Assembly: GCA_946482165.1 (NCBI GenBank)
Contig: CAMLQS010000146.1
Span: 1-11,673, forward strand
Source: an uncultured Verrucomicrobiota bacterium
GTDB taxonomy: Bacteria > Verrucomicrobiota > Verrucomicrobiae > Opitutales > Opitutaceae
DNA: 11,673 nt
Reading direction: 5' to 3'
The notes under the pieces are model-generated. The model did not search any database. It had not been told where the DNA came from and saw only the letters and a list, made by a program, of their open reading frames with translations. Of the stretch, positions 6,342 through 11,673 are shown in pieces. Made by a program: the position numbers and the translations under genes. The stretch's first letter is position 1; each line of letters starts with the position of its first letter.

Positions 6342-8141
6342 ATGCCGTCCACCCGCCTCGCCGCTCTCCGCCGCCAGCTCGCCCGCCTTCACGCGGGGGC
6401 GCAGCCGCGCCTTGCGCTCGAGATCGGCGCCCGCGGCGCTCGCGTGCTCCTGGCCCGGCGGTCGGGCGGCGAGCCTCTTCGCCTTGAGCGGGTCCTCTCC
6501 GCCGATCTCCGGGCCGACGGTCTTCTCGGTCCGGCGGAGATGGCGGCCCGCCTGCGCAGCCTTCTCGCGACGCTTCCCGTCTCCGCGCCCGCTACCCTCG
6601 TTCTCCCGCCCGGCCGCACCCATTCGCAGCTCCTTCGCCTCCGCCCCGGCGACTCCCGCCACCCCGCCGACCTCGCCCACACGCTCGGCGGACGCCATTC
6701 GGACAACTCCGCCAACCTCTTCGACGCCCGCCCGCTTCGCCCCGCCCCCGGCCGCTCGCATCCGGTTTGGCTGAGCGTCGCCCGCGAATCCGACGTCTCC
6801 GACCTCCTCGCCCGCGCCGGCCTTCCTTCCGAACGCATCGAACGCGTCGTCGGCGCCGACCTCGCCCTCGCCGCCGCCTTCGCCACCCTGCCTGTCCGCC
6901 CGCCTCTCGCCGTGCTCATCGAGCTCGGCGTCACCGAAGGCCTCCTCCTCGTCGTCGAGGACGACCAGCCCCTCTTCGCCGCCGATCTCGACTGGGGCGT
7001 CGACCAGTTCGTCGACGCGCTCGCTTCCGACCTCGGCCGCCCCGCTTCCGATGCGCGCGCCATCCTCGCCCGCGACGGCGCCGACGCCCTCAACGACGCC
7101 ACCCCTCGCCTCGCCGCCCGCCTCAAAGGCCTCCGCCTCGCGGTCGAATCGCTCCTCCGCGACCACGCCCGCGAAACCGGCAACGCCCCCGATACTCTCC
7201 TTGAGGCGCCCCGCTGGCTCAGCGGCGCCGGCCTCGCCCAAGGCCGCCTTCGCGAGCCCCTCGCCCAGACCCTTGCCAGCTCCGGCCAGGCCGCCTCCGC
7301 CTGGCCCGCGCTTCCCGTCGGCGATCGCGCCGACGAAACGTTTCCTCTCGACGACGGCGTCCTCGCCTACGGCGCCGCCGTCCTCGCGCTCCGGCTCGGC
7401 CCCGAAGCCCCGAACCTCGCTCCCCTCGCCATCCGCGCCGCGCGCCGCGGCGAATTGGCCGCCGGCGCCCTCCACGCCGCCGGCCTCCTTCTCGCGTTTC
7501 TCGGCTTCGCCGCCGCCGCCGTCGCCCTCCACGGCCACCTCGGCCGTCTCCGCTCCCGCGAAACCGAAATCGCCTCCCTCCGCTCCGCCCGCGACGCCGC
7601 CCCGCGACTCCTTGCCTCCCGCGCCGAACGCGACACCGCCTACCAGGAGGCGCTGCCCGCCCTCTATCTCCAAAAACGCACGCGCGACTTCATCGCCGGC
7701 ACCCGCCGGCTCCGCGAACGCCGCACCGAGGGCGACTTTTGGTTCGCCCTCATCACCGACACCGAGACCTATCAAAACGGCTCTCTCCCCCAGGGCACGC
7801 CCTCCGCCGCGCCCGAGACCCAGCTTCTCTCCGGCTGCCTCGCCCGCCCCAGCGGCCTCGTCGTCGAACTCAGTTTCCGCCCCGGCGGCAAAGACCCGCT
7901 CGAACGCGTCGGCGCCATCATCGGCGAACTTCGCGATTCCGGCGCCTTCGCCAGCGTGGACATCCTCCCGCCTCGCGCCCGCCGTCCAGAACTCGCCGAC
8001 CAGACCGTCTTCGCCTCCGCCGGCGCCGCCTACGCGCTCCAGCTCGACACCGCCCCCTTCGAAGGCGCCCCCGATCCCGCCACCTCCACGGCCGCCCCGT
8101 CCTCCGGCGGCCTTTTCTCCAGCTCGACCACCGCGCCGTGA
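6342..8141 (+). CDS. PilM-PilN fusion protein (GspL-like inner-membrane assembly protein)
   Basis: A 599-residue protein joining the two partners that are separate in type IV pili. Residues 20-360 match the actin-like fold of PilM/GspL: a first phosphate-loop-like strand LALEIGARGARVLL (24-37), and a second, VLIELGVTEGLLLVVEDDQPLFAADLDWGVDQF (from about 191). In both, the usual Asp is Glu (Glu27, Glu194), so nucleotide binding may be altered. Residues 372-396 are a single membrane helix. It is followed by a coiled coil (about 402-460) and a periplasmic PilN-like alpha/beta domain (460-575), then a Ser/Thr/Pro tail. Such proteins link the cytoplasmic ATPase to the periplasmic ring beneath the secretin. 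The stop overlaps the next start (TGATG), and no Shine-Dalgarno precedes the ATG. Fold assignment is by motif and architecture; sequence similarity is modest. Confidence 0.8.
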   Translation: MPSTRLAALRRQLARLHAGAQPRLALEIGARGARVLLARRSGGEPLRLERVLSADLRADGLLGPAEMAARLRSLLATLPVSAPATLVLPPGRTHSQLLRLRPGDSRHPADLAHTLGGRHSDNSANLFDARPLRPAPGRSHPVWLSVARESDVSDLLARAGLPSERIERVVGADLALAAAFATLPVRPPLAVLIELGVTEGLLLVVEDDQPLFAADLDWGVDQFVDALASDLGRPASDARAILARDGADALNDATPRLAARLKGLRLAVESLLRDHARETGNAPDTLLEAPRWLSGAGLAQGRLREPLAQTLASSGQAASAWPALPVGDRADETFPLDDGVLAYGAAVLALRLGPEAPNLAPLAIRAARRGELAAGALHAAGLLLAFLGFAAAAVALHGHLGRLRSRETEIASLRSARDAAPRLLASRAERDTAYQEALPALYLQKRTRDFIAGTRRLRERRTEGDFWFALITDTETYQNGSLPQGTPSAAPETQLLSGCLARPSGLVVELSFRPGGKDPLERVGAIIGELRDSGAFASVDILPPRARRPELADQTVFASAGAAYALQLDTAPFEGAPDPATSTAAPSSGGLFSSSTTAP

Positions 8142-8929
8142 TGAACCTCGCCTCACCCCGCGTCTTCTGGTGGCTGCTCCTGCCCGCCGTCCTGCTGCTC
8201 CTCGCCGCGTGGCTCCATATCCATACGCTAGGCGTCCGCGAAAAAACCCTCGCCTCCGAGGCCGCCGCGCTCCGCGCCGAACTCGCCCGCGACGGCTTCG
8301 AGGCCGACGCCCCGGCCCTGCTCGCCCGGCGCGACCGCGTCCTCGCCGAGACCGCCGCACTCCGCGACTACACCGCCTTCTCCCGCCGCCTCTCCGACGA
8401 CGCCCTCGTGCGTGAAGCCGCCGGCCGCCCCTTCACGTTTATCGAATTCGAGCGCGAACGCGCCGCCGCCGCCGAGGCGCTCCGCGAACGCGCCGCCGCC
8501 GCGAAGGTCAAACTCGCCGCCAGCGCCCTCGAGGTCCTGGCCGACAACTCCCAAAGCCCCGCCCAGCCCCGCCGCCGCTGGGCGCAACTCGCCCTCGCCC
8601 GCGAAATCGCCGAACGCGCCATCTCCGCCCAGGTCGCCACCTACGAGGCGCTCCCCGTCCCCGCCGTCCGCGAAATCCGCGCCGCGAAAAACGCTCCCGT
8701 CCTCGCCGAGGAAATCCTCTTCGGCGCCCGCGTCACCGGGGACAGCGCGCACGTCCAGGCCTTCGTCGAACTCCTCGCCCTCGGCTCCGACGCGGACGAC
8801 CCGCGCCTCCTGCTTGAGCATCTCGTGCTCCGCAAAGACGGCGTCAGCCAGCCCGACCAAGCCTCCGCCACCGTGGTCGTCGCCGCCCTCCTCCCGCCCG
8901 AGCCCGCCGCCCCCGTCAGCACGCCATGA
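8141..8929 (+). CDS. PilO/GspM-like (Amuc_1100-like) bitopic assembly protein
   Basis: A 262-residue protein with one N-terminal membrane helix (8-28), a helical coiled-coil stretch (33-83), two further helices (about 96-125, starting RPFTFIEFERER, and 147-165), and a C-terminal alpha/beta unit (strand 190-200, helix 203-214, strands 224-232 and 241-251). This is the PilO/GspM layout, in which periplasmic ferredoxin-like domains dimerise with PilN/GspL. The order of segments also matches what I remember of Akkermansia Amuc_1100. The start is set by TGATG coupling to the PilM-PilN gene: ATG 8141 gives a proper membrane anchor, whereas the longer open frame beginning at 7739 runs through the upstream gene in another phase. 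It ends with a Pro/Ala tail and overlaps the next gene by ATGA. Confidence 0.78.
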   Translation: MNLASPRVFWWLLLPAVLLLLAAWLHIHTLGVREKTLASEAAALRAELARDGFEADAPALLARRDRVLAETAALRDYTAFSRRLSDDALVREAAGRPFTFIEFERERAAAAEALRERAAAAKVKLAASALEVLADNSQSPAQPRRRWAQLALAREIAERAISAQVATYEALPVPAVREIRAAKNAPVLAEEILFGARVTGDSAHVQAFVELLALGSDADDPRLLLEHLVLRKDGVSQPDQASATVVVAALLPPEPAAPVSTP

Positions 8930-9456
8930 GCTCCACCCGTCTCCGCTTGCTCCGCGCCGCCTTCGTCCTCCCGATCCCGCTTGTCGCGCTGCTCGCCCTC
9001 GCGCGCCCGCATGCCACCCCGCCGGCCCCGCCCGCGCCCGCCGCCCCCGCGCCCGAGCCCACCCGTCTCGCCCGCGCCCACGCCGCCACCTTCGCCTTCT
9101 TCAACGAGGGCCGCGCCGACCTCGCCTCGGGCCGCGGCCTCTTCGAGACCGATTTCTTCAAGCCGCCGCCACCGCCCCCCGCGCCGCCCACTCCGCCCAA
9201 ACCCGCGCCGCCCCCGCCCAAACTCGTCGCCGCCTCCTACCGCGGTTTCGCCGCCTTCCCTTCCGGCGACTCCTCCGTCGCCTATCTCTCCCTCGACGGC
9301 CGCGTCGTTACCCTCGCCCCCGGAGAGCCTGTCGCCTCCGGCTGGAAGCTCCTCTCCTTCGACGCCGAAGCCGCCGAACTCTCCCGCGACGACGCCCGCC
9401 TCCGCCTCCCCTTCAACAAACCCGTCAACCTCCCCGCGCCGCCCGGGATCAAATAA
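8926..9456 (+). CDS. PilP/GspC-like periplasmic linker protein
   Basis: A 176-residue protein with a short cytoplasmic tail, one membrane helix (about 9-26), a Pro/Ala-rich stretch (31-46), a second very proline-rich linker (80-99, largely PPPPPAPP-type) and a small beta domain (about 100-170, with YRGFAAFPSGDSSVAYLSLDGRVVTLAPGEPV split over several strands). GspC and PilP carry a comparable small beta domain (HR domain), often introduced by YRG or similar, that docks on the secretin N0 domain. Position in the cluster, after the PilO-like gene, supports this role. The ATG overlaps the upstream stop (ATGA), indicating coupled translation. The gene ends one base before a hairpin-forming repeat. 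Direct family similarity is weak, so the name rests on architecture and context. Confidence 0.65.
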   Translation: MSSTRLRLLRAAFVLPIPLVALLALARPHATPPAPPAPAAPAPEPTRLARAHAATFAFFNEGRADLASGRGLFETDFFKPPPPPPAPPTPPKPAPPPPKLVAASYRGFAAFPSGDSSVAYLSLDGRVVTLAPGEPVASGWKLLSFDAEAAELSRDDARLRLPFNKPVNLPAPPGIK

Positions 9457-9457
9457 G

Positions 9458-9541
9458 TTTCAACGCAGAGACGCGGAGCACGGAAGAAATTCCCGATTCA
9501 TTCACCTCTCTTCTCCGCGCCTCCGCGTCTCTGCGTTAAAA
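9458..9541. repeat. Inverted-repeat hairpin element between the PilP-like gene and gspE
   Basis: Arms at 9458-9478 and 9521-9541 are reverse complements over 21 bases with one mismatch; the shared core reads AACGCAGAGACGCGGAG on the left. The inner sequence also pairs imperfectly (GGAAGAA against TTCTCCG), giving a long hairpin around a loop of about 20 bases. The element starts two bases after the stop of the PilP-like gene and ends ten bases before the gspE ATG. Sequences of the CGCAGAGACGCGGAG type are dispersed repeats in various bacteria, as I recall; this looks like one copy. Confidence 0.8.
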
Positions 9542-9551
9542 AAATTCGGCA

Positions 9552-11267
9552 ATGAGCACTCCCGATCCCTTCCTCGACGCCCTTCGCCGCCTCGCGCCCG
9601 TCGACCCCGCCAAGCTCGAGACCGCCCGCCGCCGCGCCGAGCTCCAGCGCATCTCCCTCCACCGCGCCTTGGTCGATCTCGATCTCGTCCCCGAGGAGCT
9701 CGCCTACCGCGCCGCCGCCGAAGCCCAAGGACTCGACTTCGTCGACCTTGCCGATCTCGAAACACCTCGCGAAGCCCTCGACCGCATACCCTCCGCCATC
9801 GCCCTCGAAAACCGCTTCGCGCCGCTCGCCATCGAGGACGGCTCCCTCGTCGCCGCGTTCCCGGAACCTCCCTGCCTGTCCGAACTCGGCCGCCTCCGCC
9901 TCCTCCTCGGCCTCCGCGTGCGCCCCCGCCTCTGCACCCCCGGCGCCCTGCGCACGTTCGTCAGCCGCCACTTCGGCCTCGGCGCCGACACCATCCAGCG
10001 CCTCCGCAACGAACGCGCCCCCGCCCCCGGCGACGCCGGAGAGATCGTCTTCGACGTCCAGGAAGGCGACGCCTCCGAAGACCCGACCATCATCCACTTC
10101 GTCGACCAGATCCTTTCCGAAGCCCTCCGTCTCGAGGCGACCGACATCCACCTCGAGCCCTTCGCCGACACCGTCAAGCTCCGCTACCGCATCGACGGCC
10201 TCCTCCAGGACGTGCCCGTGCCCGAGGGCCTGCGCGCCCACCACGCCGCCCTCCTCTCGCGCCTCAAGGTGATGGCCGACCTCGACATCACCGAGCGCCG
10301 GCTCGCCCACGACGGCCGCATCGCCATGAGCCGCGGCGGCGCCCACTACGACCTCCGCGTCTCCATCATCCCCACGCCTCACGGCGAGACCGTCTGCCTT
10401 CGCGTCCTCGGACGGGACAAGCTCCTCCTCGACCTCGGCCGCCTCGGCATGGAGCCCGCCCAACGCGCGCTCATGGAGGAGCTCGCCGGCCTCCCGCAAG
10501 GCCTCGCCCTCATCACCGGCCCCACCGGTAGCGGAAAAACAACTACGCTTTACGCCCTCCTCGCCAGCGCCCGCGACGGCCGCCGCAAGATCGTCACCCT
10601 CGAGGACCCCGTCGAATACAAGCTCGACGGCGTCACCCAGATCCAGACCCGCGCCGAGCTCGGTCTCGATTTCGCCTCCGGCCTTCGCTCCGTCCTTCGC
10701 CACGACCCGGACGTCATCCTCGTCGGCGAGATCCGCGACCGGGAGACGGCCGACGTCGCCATGCGTTCCGCGCAAACCGGCCACCTCGTTTTCTCCACGC
10801 TGCACACCAACGACAGCATCGGCGCCCTCACCCGCCTCATCGACATGGGCGTCGAGCCCTGGGTGATCGGATCCTCCCTCGTGTGCAGCGTCGCCCAGCG
10901 GCTCGCCCGCCGCGTCTGCACCCGCTGCGCCGAGCCCGACACCCACATCCCCGCCGACATCCGCGCCGAGATGTCCGCGTCGCTCAACCTCCCGCCCGAG
11001 TCCATCCGCGCGCAACGCGGCCGCGGTTGCCCCGAATGCCGCGGTACAGGGGAGCGCGGCCGCGTCGCCGTCTACGAATTCTTCCTCATCACCGACGAGG
11101 TCGTCGACCTGTTGGCCGCCAACGTCCGCACCGTCGCCCTCCGCGATCTCGCCCGCCGCCAAGGCTGGAAATCCCTGCGCGAATCCGGGTGGAAAAAAGT
11201 CCAGGACGGCCTGATCTCCATCACCGAGAACCAACGCCTCACCCGCCGCCTCCAGCTCCGTGCCTGA
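9552..11267 (+). CDS. gspE: GspE/PilB-family type II secretion / pilus assembly ATPase
   Basis: A 571-residue hexameric motor ATPase acting at the cytoplasmic face of the inner membrane, powering pseudopilus or pilus extension. Residues 1-150 are a GspE/MshE-type N-terminal domain that would bind the PilM/GspL partner. The catalytic half has an Asp box ATDIHLEP (196-203), Walker A GPTGSGKTT (323-331, Lys329), Walker B DVILVGEIRD with Glu393, and His-box histidines 411 and 418 (TGHLVFSTLHTNDS). Two CxxC pairs (456/459 and 493/496) make the zinc-binding subdomain found in GspE/PilB but not in PilT, pointing to an extension-type motor. Length and domain order are normal for the family. It follows the PilP-like gene after the hairpin repeat, without a Shine-Dalgarno. 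No GspF partner is adjacent. GspE versus PilB cannot be settled from sequence alone. Confidence 0.96.
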   Translation: MSTPDPFLDALRRLAPVDPAKLETARRRAELQRISLHRALVDLDLVPEELAYRAAAEAQGLDFVDLADLETPREALDRIPSAIALENRFAPLAIEDGSLVAAFPEPPCLSELGRLRLLLGLRVRPRLCTPGALRTFVSRHFGLGADTIQRLRNERAPAPGDAGEIVFDVQEGDASEDPTIIHFVDQILSEALRLEATDIHLEPFADTVKLRYRIDGLLQDVPVPEGLRAHHAALLSRLKVMADLDITERRLAHDGRIAMSRGGAHYDLRVSIIPTPHGETVCLRVLGRDKLLLDLGRLGMEPAQRALMEELAGLPQGLALITGPTGSGKTTTLYALLASARDGRRKIVTLEDPVEYKLDGVTQIQTRAELGLDFASGLRSVLRHDPDVILVGEIRDRETADVAMRSAQTGHLVFSTLHTNDSIGALTRLIDMGVEPWVIGSSLVCSVAQRLARRVCTRCAEPDTHIPADIRAEMSASLNLPPESIRAQRGRGCPECRGTGERGRVAVYEFFLITDEVVDLLAANVRTVALRDLARRQGWKSLRESGWKKVQDGLISITENQRLTRRLQLRA

Positions 11268-11360
11268 GGGCCGCCGGCCGCAGATCTCCTGAAACCTGTC
11301 CCGCCCGTGCGCATTTGCCACATCGGGCCGGGTTCGGATACTCGAGCATCCACCCTCGAC
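11268..11360. other. Spacer with a short inverted copy of the heptamer repeat
   Basis: The 93 bases between the ATPase and the dehydrogenase hold CCTGAAACCTG at 11288-11298, the exact reverse complement of 11 bases of the heptamer run at 6286-6296. There is a GC-rich patch (GGGCCGCCGGCCGC) just after the ATPase stop, but no T-run, so no intrinsic terminator is called. Confidence 0.45.
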
Positions 11361-11673
11361 ATGCCCAAAACTCGCTCCACCCGAGCCCCACTTGTCCTGA
11401 TCACCGGCGCCAGCCAAGGCCTCGGCGAAGCCCTCGCGCTCGCCTACGCCCGCCGCCACCGCGGCGTCCGCCTCGCGCTCGTCGCGCGCAGCGCCGCCAA
11501 CCTTGAGCGCGTCGCCATCCGCTGCGAAAAACTCGGCGCATCCGCGCATGGCTTTGTCTGCGATGTCACCGACGAGGCCGCCGTCGCCCGCCTTCCCGCC
11601 GCCGTGGCGAAGCGCTTCCGCGGCGCCGCGCCCGACATCGTGGTCAACAACGCCGGCGCCTTCGCTCCCGCCA
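11361..11673 (+). CDS. Short-chain dehydrogenase/reductase (SDR), N-terminal part, cut by the window edge
   Basis: The first 104 residues of an SDR-family oxidoreductase; the gene runs off the right edge. The Rossmann-fold cofactor motif TGASQGLG is at residues 15-22, an acidic CDVTDEAAV segment (Asp68) follows the third strand, and the structural NNAG motif is at 96-99. Arg43 at the end of the second strand (ALVARS) is typical of NADP(H)-preferring members. The catalytic Tyr-x-x-x-Lys lies beyond the window, so substrate and exact subfamily cannot be given. ATG 11361 is the natural start, ten residues before the first strand; an upstream in-frame GTG at 11307 would add 18 residues of unlikely sequence. 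It is on the same strand as the secretion cluster but 93 bases away and probably functionally unrelated. Confidence 0.92.
   Translation, partial: MPKTRSTRAPLVLITGASQGLGEALALAYARRHRGVRLALVARSAANLERVAIRCEKLGASAHGFVCDVTDEAAVARLPAAVAKRFRGAAPDIVVNNAGAFAPA

Noticed and set aside
6285..8360. 691-codon minus-strand open frame opposite the PilM-PilN gene
   Set aside because: Low-complexity Gly/Arg/Glu translation with no recognisable domain; the plus-strand frame has a membrane helix, fold motifs and coupled overlap with its neighbour.
11268..11300. Terminator after gspE
   Set aside because: A short GC-rich self-complementary patch is present but no T-run follows and the stem is only a few pairs.
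11307..11360. In-frame GTG as an earlier start for the dehydrogenase
   Set aside because: It would place 18 extra residues before the first Rossmann strand, and ATG 11361 gives the usual SDR N-terminus.
9498..11549. 683-codon minus-strand open frame opposite gspE
   Set aside because: Antisense to an ATPase with intact Walker motifs and zinc cysteines; the translation is compositionally biased with no domain.
1..11673. tRNA, rRNA, CRISPR arrays, transposase genes or attachment sites
   Set aside because: None seen: no evenly spaced direct repeats, no transposase or integrase motifs, and no tRNA-like cloverleaf noticed by eye.

Overview
This is very GC-rich chromosomal DNA with strongly C-ending codons (CTC, CGC, GCC). 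A PEP-CTERM protein, a secretin/PilM/PilN/PilO/PilP/GspE-type cluster and short dispersed repeats together suggest a verrucomicrobial bacterium, most likely of the Opitutaceae. That placement is inferred from gene content and composition; no rRNA or other marker gene is present.

Left part (1-3139, + strand): the 3' part of a large membrane protein that ends in a YiiX/YebB-type permuted NlpC/P60 cysteine hydrolase domain. Its beginning lies outside the window and the visible N-terminal part resembles the tail of a lysophospholipid acyltransferase. It is translationally coupled (ATGA) to an EI24/CysZ-family membrane protein. The pair looks like an envelope or lipid-related module.

Middle (3140-4270): a minus-strand PEP-CTERM surface protein with a signal peptide and C-terminal sorting tail. 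A divergent intergenic region follows, holding repeated CTCAAGC motifs and several small hairpins.

Right part (4271-11267, + strand): a five-gene cluster for the trans-envelope part of a type II secretion/type IV pilus-like machine. Its order is an outer-membrane secretin lipoprotein, a PilM-PilN fusion (GspL-like), a PilO/GspM-like protein, a PilP/GspC-like protein and a GspE/PilB hexameric ATPase. The three middle genes overlap by 1-4 bases. The secretin is set off by about 100 bp carrying heptamer repeats, and the ATPase by a hairpin-forming inverted repeat. No GspF-type platform protein, pilin or prepilin peptidase is present, so those must be elsewhere. The set recalls the Amuc_1098-1102 cluster of Akkermansia, and the PilO-like protein has the segment order I remember for Amuc_1100.

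Right edge (11361-11673): the N-terminal part of a short-chain dehydrogenase/reductase.

The points most worth following are the likely Amuc_1100-type machine, the PilM-PilN fusion with altered nucleotide-site acids, the apparent acyltransferase-hydrolase fusion, and a YYTCAGG heptamer repeat found both inside a coding sequence and between genes.
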